From UBA4655 sp964585575 (lineage in GTDB: Bacteria; Planctomycetota; Planctomycetia; Pirellulales; UBA1268), in NCBI GenBank assembly GCA_964585575.1, contig CAZPEM010000168.1:1-5927 (forward strand): a stretch of 5,927 nt of DNA. Direction: 5' to 3'. The number at the start of each line of letters is the position of its first letter. Within the stretch, counting starts at the first letter, position 1. The translations under genes and the position numbers were made by a program. Shown here one piece after another: positions 1-5,673 of the stretch. A model generated the notes under the pieces. That model did no database searches. It saw only the letters and a program-made list of their open reading frames with translations, and was not told the DNA's origin.

Positions 1-71
1 CCATAGCCCGGCTACGGGGCACGGGCAGCCCCTCACGGTCTGCTCTGCTGGTGATGGACTGATGACACCGA
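1..71. other. Downstream flank of the isomerase gene, no gene seen
   Basis: No coding region is supported here. On the minus strand this is the 3' flank of the isomerase gene. Two small GC-rich inverted repeats are visible: an 11-base odd palindrome at 4-14 (5-bp arms, TAGCC/GGCTA) and a pair GGGGC (16-20) / GCCCC (28-32) around a 7-base loop. Neither is followed by a T-run on the minus strand, so an intrinsic terminator cannot be claimed; they may only stabilise the transcript end. Confidence 0.4.
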
Positions 72-1001
72 TCAGACGTCGCAGACCGCCACGGCTTCGC
101 GGAGGCCGGCGAGCGGGTCGCGGGTCGGGATGAATTCCTGGCCGACGTAGCCCTTATAGCCGATGTCGACGAGCTTCCGCATGATCGGCGGGTAGTTGAT
201 CTCCTGCGTGTCGTCGAGCTCGCCGCGGCCCGGATTTCCCGCCGTGTGCACGTGTCCGATCACGTCTTTGCACTCCTCGATCCGGCGGATCACGTCGCCG
301 TTCATGATCTGCACGTGGTAGACGTCGAAGAGCATCTTGAGCCTTTCGGAACCGACGCGGCGGATGATGCCCGCGACGTAGTCGACGTCGTCGCCCTGGT
401 AGCCGGGGTGCCCCTTCATCGGGTCCGTGCCGTCCCTCGAGTTCAGGTGTTCGAGGCAGAGGGTGACCCCCTTCTTCTCCGCGTGGCCGACGATTTTCTT
501 GAAGCCGGCGACGCAGGTGTCGGCCCCTTCCTCGAGCGAGATCTCGCCGCTTTTCGGATTGTCGGCGTCGCGAAACTTGAACCCGGTGAATGCGATGACG
601 GCCGGGAATCCGGCCTCCGCGCAGGCGTCGATCATCTTCGTCGTCGATGCGATCACCTCGTCGTGGTACTTCGGGTTGTTGAAACCCTTCATGAACGGTG
701 CTCCCGGCATGCCGTTGGGGGCGATGGCGGAGGTGAGCCCGTGCTTCTTGATCGTCGCCCACGTCTCCGGCGGGGCGAGTTCGACCGACTTGCAGCCGAG
801 CTGCTTCGCGACCTCGCAGATCCTGCCGACCTCCCACTTGTCGCCGGCGACGTTGAAACACCAGAAGACGATCGACTGGTTGATCCGGCCATTCCGAGGC
901 TCGTTGCCGCGGGGCTCGGCGGCGACCGCGGCGGCGGGGAGTCCGAGCGCACCGGCGGCGGCGGAACGGATGATGTCGCGACGGTTCAGTGGCAGTTGCA
1001 T
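72..1001 (-). CDS. Tat-exported TIM-barrel sugar isomerase, hydroxypyruvate isomerase (Hyi)-like
   Basis: The 309-residue protein belongs to the xylose-isomerase-like TIM-barrel (AP endonuclease 2) superfamily and most resembles hydroxypyruvate isomerases. The N-terminus carries a twin-arginine signal: R7-R8 in an N-R-R-D-I-I-R context, then an Ala/Gly/Leu stretch (about 13-28) ending in AVAA, so export by Tat with cleavage near residue 27-28 is likely. The mature barrel starts around residue 40. Metal-site candidates are E184 (CLEHLN), D226 with H229 (FDVYHVQ), H252 (GHVHTAG) and E289 (GQEF); the E/D/H-or-Q/E set is typical of the superfamily. The block G255 to Y270 (AGNPGR...E.NY) matches the Hyi signature, with His where E. 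coli Hyi has Gln. The start is supported by AAGGAG (1009-1014, minus strand) 7 bases upstream. The Hyi substrate itself is unproven: many such planctomycete paralogues are exported and uncharacterised, and could be keto-sugar epimerases or isomerases. The family is near certain, the reaction is not. Confidence 0.9.
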   Translation of the reverse strand: MQLPLNRRDIIRSAAAGALGLPAAAVAAEPRGNEPRNGRINQSIVFWCFNVAGDKWEVGRICEVAKQLGCKSVELAPPETWATIKKHGLTSAIAPNGMPGAPFMKGFNNPKYHDEVIASTTKMIDACAEAGFPAVIAFTGFKFRDADNPKSGEISLEEGADTCVAGFKKIVGHAEKKGVTLCLEHLNSRDGTDPMKGHPGYQGDDVDYVAGIIRRVGSERLKMLFDVYHVQIMNGDVIRRIEECKDVIGHVHTAGNPGRGELDDTQEINYPPIMRKLVDIGYKGYVGQEFIPTRDPLAGLREAVAVCDV

Positions 1002-1008
1002 GACGGGG

Positions 1009-1014
1009 CTCCTT
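1009..1014 (-). promoter_or_regulatory. Strong ribosome binding site of the isomerase gene
   Basis: On the minus strand the sequence AAGGAG lies 7 bases before the ATG at 1001-999. It is the best Shine-Dalgarno match in the window and fixes the start so that the Tat signal is included. Confidence 0.8.
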
Positions 1015-1067
1015 CAGCGACGGGCAGCAGGACGGGGGATCGGTTCGATCTCGGGCGTCGAGCGGGT

Positions 1068-1096
1068 ACCCTAGCATGCCACACTGTGACGCGGAA
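1068..1096 (-). promoter_or_regulatory. Weak candidate promoter of the isomerase gene
   Basis: On the minus strand a TAGGGT hexamer (1073-1068) sits about 65 bases before the start codon. It shares the leading TAG and final T with the -10 candidate upstream of the glycosyltransferase gene. The hexamer 17 bases upstream (TTCCGC) is a poor -35. This is pattern matching only. Confidence 0.2.
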
Positions 1097-1142
1097 CGGG
1101 CTCACGGTGCCGTTGGCGTCGATGCTCGTCCGATCCTGGCGG

Positions 1143-1171
1143 TTGGCCGCGGGGGCGAGCCGTGGCAGACT
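1143..1171 (+). promoter_or_regulatory. Weak candidate promoter of fluC
   Basis: TTGGCC (1143-1148) and CAGACT (1166-1171) are separated by 17 bases and lie about 50 bases upstream of the fluC start. Each matches the sigma-70 consensus only partly (3 of 6 for the -10). I saw no fluoride riboswitch between this point and the gene. Confidence 0.2.
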
Positions 1172-1191
1172 GACGGATCCTGAAGCCGTGC

Positions 1192-1215
1192 TCGGAGCCC
1201 TTGCATTCGGAGCCC
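1192..1215 (+). repeat. 9-bp direct repeat before fluC, second copy holds the RBS
   Basis: TCGGAGCCC occurs at 1192-1200 and again at 1207-1215, a 15-bp period. The second copy contains GGAG (1209-1212), which is 7 bases from the GTG at 1220 and 10 bases from the ATG at 1223, so it is the likely ribosome binding site. The first copy would be a decoy or the result of a small duplication. Confidence 0.5.
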
Positions 1216-1219
1216 CTGC

Positions 1220-1600
1220 GTGATGTCGCCCGCCGTTGCCCTCTGGCTCGCCGCCGCCGGGGCTGCAGGCACGCTCCTGCGGGCCGGCGCGAACGCCTTT
1301 GCCCTGCGGCTCTGCGGGCCGGCGTTTCCGTGGGGCACGCTCGCGGTGAACGTCGTCGGCTCGTTCGCGTTCGGGGCGATCTACGGCCTCGCCCGCTCCC
1401 GCGGTGGAATTTCCACCGCCCACGAGACGATCGTGCTCGTGGGATTCCTCGGCGGGTTCACGACCTATTCATCGTTCGCGTTCCAGTCGGTCGAGATGCT
1501 CCAGGCGGGCCGGCTCCTGCCCGCGGTCGCCTACATCGTCGGCACGAACGTTGCGGCGGTCGCCGCCACGTGGGGCGGCCTGCGGCTCTTCGGCGGTTGA
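1220..1600 (+). CDS. crcB: Fluoride ion channel FluC (CrcB)
   Basis: This small membrane protein (126 residues from GTG, 125 from the adjacent ATG at 1223) is of the usual FluC length. The family forms dual-topology dimers in the inner membrane that let fluoride leave the cell. Four hydrophobic segments are visible: about 5-20, 35-58, 70-90 and 100-122. Family signatures are G-x-x-G-T-x-x-R (14-21), WGTLAVN with the pore-lining N44, and GFLGGFTTYSSF (75-86), whose Gly/Thr region forms the central sodium site. The first Phe of the conserved TTFSTF box is Tyr here (Y83), the second is kept (F86), and the Glu often found a few residues later is Gln (Q89). GGAG at 1209-1212 fits either start codon. 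A single gene rather than a tandem pair implies a homodimer. It stands alone, divergent from the isomerase gene and tail-to-tail with the amidotransferase gene 12 bp away. Identification is firm. Confidence 0.95.
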   Translation: MMSPAVALWLAAAGAAGTLLRAGANAFALRLCGPAFPWGTLAVNVVGSFAFGAIYGLARSRGGISTAHETIVLVGFLGGFTTYSSFAFQSVEMLQAGRLLPAVAYIVGTNVAAVAATWGGLRLFGG

Positions 1601-1612
1601 TAGGCCGGCTGG

Positions 1613-3583
1613 CTACGCCGCGGCCCTGGGCTGCCGTGATGGCCGATCTGCGTCTTCCTCGACCTGCCGGCGACCGGGCTGGGCCACGACGCTCCGGGCC
1701 CACTGGACGAGCATGAAGAGAGCCCAGAGTTCCTTGTAGCAGTTGGCCTCGCGGCGATGGTGCCGGTTCCAGAGATCGGCGATCGCCGGCCGGCTGAGCA
1801 TGCCGAGCGGCGAGGGCAGCTCGCCGAGAAGCACGTCGCGGAAGTAGCCGTGCAACTCGCCCCGCATCCACTTCGCCACTGGAATCCCGAAGCCCTTCTT
1901 GCGGCGGTTCACGATCGCCGGCGGCAGGAGCCCGTTCCGCACGGCGGCGTCCTTGAGCAGCCTCTTCGTGGTTCCCCGGTGGAACTTGTAGTGGCTCGGC
2001 AGAGCGTTGACGTATTCCGCGAGCTTCTTGTCGAGGAAGGGAGTGCGAACCTCGAGCGAGTGGAGCATGCTCGCCCGATCGACCTTCACGAGGATGTCGC
2101 TCGTGAGATACGACGCCTGGTAGAAGTCGAGGGCGAGCGCGATCGCGTCGGTCGAGGGCGGCCTCGATGCCTTCGCCGAGTCGGCATCCGCCGCGAGTCT
2201 CGCATCCGGCATCAGCTTCGCCAGCTGGGCGGGCGAGAAAGGTCCCATCCAGGTGCGGATGCGGCGATCGGCCGGCTCGTGCATCCCCCGCAGGAACCGC
2301 TCGATCTTGAACGCCAGCGACATGTTCGCGCCCGAGTCGGGCAGCAGGCGGGCGAGCGGGGTGACGACCTTCTCGTGGACGAGCCTCGGCACAAGCCGCT
2401 CGTACCAGATCGCGGGTCTGATCGCCTTGAAGGGGTCGTACCCGGCGAGCAGCTCGTCGGCGCCGTCGCCGCCGAGCACCGTCTTCACATGCTCCGCGGC
2501 CAGCTCGCAGAGAAACGACGTCGGCATGACCGAGGGATCGGCGAACGGCTCGTCCATCATCCACGCGACCCGCTCCGCCCGGGCCACGAGCTCGGCGGTC
2601 GTGAACACGCGGTGGTGGTGATCCGTGCCGAAGTGCCGGGCCACCTCCGCCGCGAAGGGCGTCTCGTCGAACGACTCCTCCTCGAAGCCGATCGAGAAGG
2701 TCTTCAGCGGCAGGCATCCCGTCCGCTTCGCGCAGGCGACGATGCTCGACGAATCGATTCCGCCGGAGAGCAGCACGCCCACGGGGACGTCCGCCATGAA
2801 CCGCCGCTTCACGGCACGGTCGAGCAGATCGACGAGCCTGTCGCAGGCCTCGGCGTACGAGGGCGGGGCCGCCGCGGGCGGGGCGTCGTCCCGCGCGACC
2901 TCCCGCCGCCAGAAGGCCCATTCGCGATAGCCCTCCTGCCCGCTGCCCGGCAGGCCGTAGATGAACGCCGATCCGGGCGCGACCTGCGAGATGCCCTCCC
3001 AGATGCTTTGGGTGCCCGTGACGTAGTCGTTCAGCAGGTACGAAGTCAGCGCCTCGTCGGACATCGAGACGCCCGCGGCGATGTCGGGGCAGGCCCGCAG
3101 CGACTTCAGCTCCGAAGCGAACGCGAAGCGAAACCGGCCGAACGGGCGGGTCGTGTAGTAGAGCGGCTTCTTCCCGAAGCGGTCGCGGGCCCCGAAGAGC
3201 GTCCGGCGGGAGCGGTCGTAGAGCACGAACGCGAACATGCCGTCGAGGTGCAGCACGCAGTCGGTTCCATGCAGTCGATAGGCCCGCAGGATCGACTCGG
3301 TGTCGGAAGTCGTCCGGTAGGGCCGCTCCTCCGAATACCTCGCGTGCAGTTCGGGATGGTTGTAGATCTCGCCGTTGAAGACGACGACCAGGTCACCCGA
3401 CTCGTCCGCCATCGGCTGGCGGCCCCCTTCGAGGTCCACGATCGACAGCCGTCGGTGGCCGAGCCCGACGCCGTCGTCGAGGAAGAAGCCGTCGGCATCC
3501 GGGCCCCGATGGGCGATCGTGTCGGTCATGGCCCGGAGGGTGCCGGACCGACCGTCGCCGACGAAGCCGCAGATTCCACACAT
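1613..3583 (-). CDS. asnB: Glutamine-hydrolysing asparagine synthase-type amidotransferase
   Basis: The family makes asparagine, or amidates other carboxylates, using ammonia from glutamine and ATP activation in the cytoplasm. The start is set at ATG 3583 because processing must expose Cys2 (MCGICG), the glutaminase nucleophile; the open frame runs 37 codons further upstream but that part has no family match. The protein is 656 residues. The class II glutaminase domain (1 to about 200) shows HRGPDADG (25-32), GLGHRRLS (40-47), NGEIYN (70-75) and SDTE (93-96). The synthetase domain (about 240-600) shows the PP-loop SGGIDSS (273-279), GGDGADELLAGY (371-382), DILVKVDRASM (496-506), EVRTPFLD (511-518) and KKGFGIP (562-568). 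All catalytic motifs look intact. The C-terminus (about 635-656) is a charged, Ala/Arg-rich tail. It is longer than E. coli AsnB (554) and resembles AsnO and exopolysaccharide/exosortase-associated amidotransferases. It is divergent from a glycosyltransferase, so a glycan-linked role is possible; free asparagine synthesis is the default. No good Shine-Dalgarno precedes the start. Confidence 0.95.
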   Translation of the reverse strand: MCGICGFVGDGRSGTLRAMTDTIAHRGPDADGFFLDDGVGLGHRRLSIVDLEGGRQPMADESGDLVVVFNGEIYNHPELHARYSEERPYRTTSDTESILRAYRLHGTDCVLHLDGMFAFVLYDRSRRTLFGARDRFGKKPLYYTTRPFGRFRFAFASELKSLRACPDIAAGVSMSDEALTSYLLNDYVTGTQSIWEGISQVAPGSAFIYGLPGSGQEGYREWAFWRREVARDDAPPAAAPPSYAEACDRLVDLLDRAVKRRFMADVPVGVLLSGGIDSSSIVACAKRTGCLPLKTFSIGFEEESFDETPFAAEVARHFGTDHHHRVFTTAELVARAERVAWMMDEPFADPSVMPTSFLCELAAEHVKTVLGGDGADELLAGYDPFKAIRPAIWYERLVPRLVHEKVVTPLARLLPDSGANMSLAFKIERFLRGMHEPADRRIRTWMGPFSPAQLAKLMPDARLAADADSAKASRPPSTDAIALALDFYQASYLTSDILVKVDRASMLHSLEVRTPFLDKKLAEYVNALPSHYKFHRGTTKRLLKDAAVRNGLLPPAIVNRRKKGFGIPVAKWMRGELHGYFRDVLLGELPSPLGMLSRPAIADLWNRHHRREANCYKELWALFMLVQWARSVVAQPGRRQVEEDADRPSRQPRAAA

Positions 3584-3617
3584 CGATGGGACGCTCGTGT
3601 TTTTTGGGGATCGAATC

Positions 3618-3672
3618 CGCGGTCTCGGCAAGCCGGTGCGCACACCGGCGATGCTGCGGACGGTAGACCGCG
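3618..3672. repeat. Nested inverted repeat in the asnB/glycosyltransferase spacer
   Basis: An outer perfect 8-bp pair CGCGGTCT (3618-3625) / AGACCGCG (3665-3672) encloses an inner perfect 7-bp pair GCCGGTG (3632-3638) / CACCGGC (3643-3649) with a 4-base loop. Read on the minus strand, the asnB sense, the inner loop is TGCG, a UNCG-type tetraloop in RNA. The inner hairpin lies about 50 bases before the asnB start. An A-run follows on the minus strand (T6 on plus at 3600-3605), the wrong polarity for a terminator in either direction. It could be an operator pair, a leader RNA fold or chance in GC-rich DNA. Confidence 0.6.
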
Positions 3673-3688
3673 CTCGCGGAAACGTCGA
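3660..3688 (-). promoter_or_regulatory. Weak candidate promoter of asnB
   Basis: On the minus strand TCGACG (3688-3683, 4 of 6 to TTGACA) and TACCGT (3665-3660, 3 of 6 to TATAAT) are separated by 17 bases. Transcription would start near 3653, giving a leader of about 70 bases that contains the inner hairpin but not the distal arm of the outer repeat. Confidence 0.25.
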
Positions 3689-3711
3689 GAGCATTCGGCC
3701 TCCGACCGCCC

Positions 3712-3740
3712 TTGACCACCCGCCGCGGGGCCCCTAGTTT
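3712..3740 (+). promoter_or_regulatory. Candidate sigma-70-type promoter of the glycosyltransferase gene
   Basis: TTGACC (3712-3717, 5 of 6 to consensus) and TAGTTT (3735-3740) are spaced by exactly 17 bases. The predicted start near 3747 gives a short leader of about 20 bases that still includes the GAGGG ribosome binding site at 3756-3760. The spacer contains the 8-bp palindrome GGGGCCCC (3727-3734) directly abutting the -10. Confidence 0.5.
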
Positions 3741-3766
3741 CCCGCCCCACTTCGTGAGGGCGTTGC

Positions 3767-5596
3767 ATGACGAGCATTATGGTGTCGGGGTCGCGGGCGC
3801 ATTTCCTGTCGGAGTCGGCACGGCACCAGCTGCTGCTGCTCCTGCTCTGCGGCATCGCGTTCCTCCCGAACCTCGGCGGCACGCACCTCTGGGACGAGGA
3901 CGAGGCCTATTTCGGCAGCGCGGCGATGGAGATGATGCGCCGCGGCGATCTCGTCGTGCCATATTTCAACGGCGAGCTTTCGCTTCACAAGCCGGCCTTC
4001 ATGTACTGGGTGATGATGCTCGGCACCCGCCTCTTCGGCACGGGCGAGTTCGCGATGCGGTTCGGGTCGACGGTGTTCGGCGCCGGCACGGTCCTCCTCA
4101 CCTACCATGCGGCCCGCATGCTCTTCTCGCCGCAGGCGGGGTTCTGGAGCGGCGTGGCCCTGGCGACCTGCCTGCAGTTCATGATGCTTTCCCGCGCCGC
4201 CGTCTCCGACACGGAGCTGACTTTCTTCTGCACGGCGGCGATCGTGGTGTTCATTGCCGCGCGTCGGCGAGGCGGCGACATTGCCCACCGCTCGGCGTGC
4301 AGGGGCGACAGCGGCCTCTCCTGGCTCGACTGGGCGATGTGCTACGCGGCGATGGGGGCGGCCGTGCTCGTGAAGGGACCCGTCGGGGCGGTCCTGCCCA
4401 CGGCCGCGATCGGCCTCTATCTGCTTTTCGAGCACGCCGACCTTGTCACGGGCGAGCGGCGAGGCTCGCAGCCGGCAGCCGGCCTTCTCACGCGGCTCGC
4501 GGGGTGGCTCGTGGCCGCGTTCTCGCCGCCGACGATCCTTCGCACGATGCTCGCGATGCGACCGTTCACGGCCCTGCTTGCGATCGCGGCGGTCGCCGGC
4601 CCGTGGTACGTCTGGGTCGGCCTTCGCACTGACTGGGAGTGGCCGCGGGGGTTCCTCTTCGTCCACAACATCGGCCGCTTTTCCCGCACGTTCGAGCACC
4701 ACGCCGGGGGCCTTGCCTACTATCCGCTCGTCGCGGTCGTCGGGATGTTTCCCTGGTCGATCTTCCTCTACCAGAGCGTCCGCCGGCTCGCCGCAAATCT
4801 CGCCGACGACGGCCCGAAGCGGCGGGCGGCGCTGTTGCTGGTGGCGAACGTCCTGGTCTGGATCGGCGTCTTCACGCTCTCGAGCACGAAGCTGCCTCAC
4901 TACATCCTCGCGGCCTATCCCTGGATGGCGATCGTGTGCGGATCGTTCTTCGCAGGCTGGATGTCACGGGAGGTCGAGTCGAGCCGGGCATGGCTCCGCG
5001 TCTCGTGGGGCTCGCTCATCGCCGTCGGCGTGGCGGTGATCATCGGCATGGTGATCGTCCTGCGGATCTTCCTGCCCGGCGAGACGCACCTCGCGGCCAT
5101 CGGCGTCGTTCCGCTCATGGGCGGGGTCGTGGCGGCCTGGGCCTACGAGGCCGACCGCCGCCGTCTCGTCGCAGCGACGGTGGTCGCGACGGGCACGGCC
5201 TTCCTGCTGGCGCTCCTCGCCTGGGCCGCGCCGCAGGTCTCGAAGCACCAGAACAGCCCGCACGTCGCGGCGTGGGTGCGACGGCATGCGGTGACCTCGT
5301 CGCCGGAGCTGAAAAGCCACCGGCTCGGCCTCGAGAGCCTCGTCTACTACTTCGGGGAGCCGGTCAGGGAGTGCGTCGAGCCGGCGAGGGTGGCGGAGTT
5401 CTTCCGGGAGCGGCCGCAGGATGCGTTCCTCGTCACGACGAGCGAACGGCTCGCGGCGCTCGAACCGCACCTGCCCGAGGACGTGGTCCGGCTCGAGTCG
5501 ATGAAGCTCTTCCTCGGCAAGGGCGAGATCGTCCTCCTCGGCCGTTCCGCGCGGACGGCCGGCTTTCGCGAAGCCGATCGGTCGCCGGTCCGCTGA
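3767..5596 (+). CDS. ArnT-like polytopic glycosyltransferase (GT39/PMT superfamily)
   Basis: The 609-residue integral membrane protein belongs to the dolichyl-phosphate-mannose mannosyltransferase/ArnT superfamily. These GT-C enzymes move a sugar from a polyprenyl-phosphate donor to lipid, glycan or protein on the outer face of the inner membrane. A first hydrophobic segment (about 20-37) is followed by the first-loop acidic motif DEDEAYF (43-49), the catalytic region of this fold. Then come the family hallmark NGELSLHKPAFMYW (68-81), KGPVGAVLP (203-211), RTFEHHAGG (307-315), the MFPWS motif (327-331) and SSTKLPHY (372-379), the usual SKxPHY lipid-carrier motif. About a dozen membrane segments extend to about residue 490, and a roughly 115-residue soluble C-terminal domain follows. 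GAGGG at 3756-3760, 6 bases before ATG, supports the start; ATG 3779 is an in-frame alternative. It diverges from the amidotransferase gene and is followed 77 bp later by a UDP-glucuronate decarboxylase gene, which fits a surface-glycan locus. Donor and acceptor cannot be read from sequence. Confidence 0.92.
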   Translation: MTSIMVSGSRAHFLSESARHQLLLLLLCGIAFLPNLGGTHLWDEDEAYFGSAAMEMMRRGDLVVPYFNGELSLHKPAFMYWVMMLGTRLFGTGEFAMRFGSTVFGAGTVLLTYHAARMLFSPQAGFWSGVALATCLQFMMLSRAAVSDTELTFFCTAAIVVFIAARRRGGDIAHRSACRGDSGLSWLDWAMCYAAMGAAVLVKGPVGAVLPTAAIGLYLLFEHADLVTGERRGSQPAAGLLTRLAGWLVAAFSPPTILRTMLAMRPFTALLAIAAVAGPWYVWVGLRTDWEWPRGFLFVHNIGRFSRTFEHHAGGLAYYPLVAVVGMFPWSIFLYQSVRRLAANLADDGPKRRAALLLVANVLVWIGVFTLSSTKLPHYILAAYPWMAIVCGSFFAGWMSREVESSRAWLRVSWGSLIAVGVAVIIGMVIVLRIFLPGETHLAAIGVVPLMGGVVAAWAYEADRRRLVAATVVATGTAFLLALLAWAAPQVSKHQNSPHVAAWVRRHAVTSSPELKSHRLGLESLVYYFGEPVRECVEPARVAEFFRERPQDAFLVTTSERLAALEPHLPEDVVRLESMKLFLGKGEIVLLGRSARTAGFREADRSPVR

Positions 5597-5620
5597 GCCG
5601 CCGCCGCGGCTGACAGCCGC
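5596..5620 (+). other. Mutually exclusive hairpins after the glycosyltransferase gene
   Basis: Three copies of one 6-base arm alternate in orientation: AGCCGC (5596-5601), GCGGCT (5606-5611) and AGCCGC (5615-5620). The middle arm can pair with either neighbour: 6 bp with a 4-base loop on the left, or on the right a 7-bp odd palindrome centred on A5613. The first arm starts on the last base of the stop codon. No T-run follows, so it is not a standard intrinsic terminator. Confidence 0.45.
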
Positions 5621-5638
5621 CTACGGCCATGGTAGACA
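5610..5638 (+). promoter_or_regulatory. Candidate promoter of the UXS gene
   Basis: CTGACA (5610-5615, 5 of 6 to TTGACA) and TAGACA (5633-5638, 3 of 6 to TATAAT) are 17 bases apart. The predicted start near 5645 gives a leader of about 30 bases. The -10 lies inside the loop of a 7-bp inverted repeat, ACGGCCA (5623-5629) / TGGCCGT (5641-5647), an arrangement that could serve as an operator. Read-through from the glycosyltransferase gene is equally possible. Confidence 0.4.
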
Positions 5639-5647
5639 GGTGGCCGT
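5623..5647. repeat. 7-bp inverted repeat flanking the candidate UXS -10
   Basis: ACGGCCA (5623-5629) and TGGCCGT (5641-5647) are perfect inverted copies with 11 bases between them. They straddle the TAGACA hexamer. It may be a regulator site or an RNA hairpin; it is too short to exclude chance. Confidence 0.4.
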
Positions 5648-5673
5648 CATCCACTCCGGGAGCCACCCCGACC

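Noticed and set aside
1100..1219. Fluoride riboswitch (crcB RNA motif) upstream of fluC
   Set aside because: I looked for the conserved GATG..., AACCGCC-like pseudoknot segment and the terminal CTGATG block. None occur in order in this leader. An isolated GGTGATGGACTGATGACACC at 51-70 is on the far side of the isomerase gene and lacks the rest.
246..1223. A 325-codon plus-strand frame across the isomerase gene and the divergent spacer
   Set aside because: Antisense shadow with biased Val/Asp/Arg composition. The minus-strand gene has a signal peptide, a strong ribosome binding site and family motifs.
3606..3622. Possible tRNA T-arm remnant (GGATTCGATCC on the minus strand)
   Set aside because: It superficially resembles a T-arm, but the stem does not pair over five bases and no acceptor, D or anticodon arms can be drawn. 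Not a tRNA or an attachment site on this evidence.
3584..3694. A 37-residue N-terminal extension of the amidotransferase
   Set aside because: The nucleophilic Cys must be residue 2 after Met removal, so translation must start at 3583. The extension has no family similarity and overlaps the inverted repeats.
1757..3715. A 652-codon open frame on the plus strand, antisense to asnB
   Set aside because: It is the mirror of the asnB coding frame in GC-rich DNA. Its translation is Arg/Val/Glu/Gly-rich low complexity with no recognisable domain, whereas the minus-strand frame has every amidotransferase motif.
3734..4900. A 388-codon minus-strand frame inside the glycosyltransferase gene, and 306-324-codon shifted plus-strand frames
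   Set aside because: Compositional shadows: highly charged Arg/Ala/Gly translations without domain features, overlapping a clear membrane protein.
5596..5620. Intrinsic terminator after the glycosyltransferase gene
   Set aside because: Stable hairpins are possible but no T-run follows and the next gene lies in the same direction, so a Rho-independent terminator is not supported.
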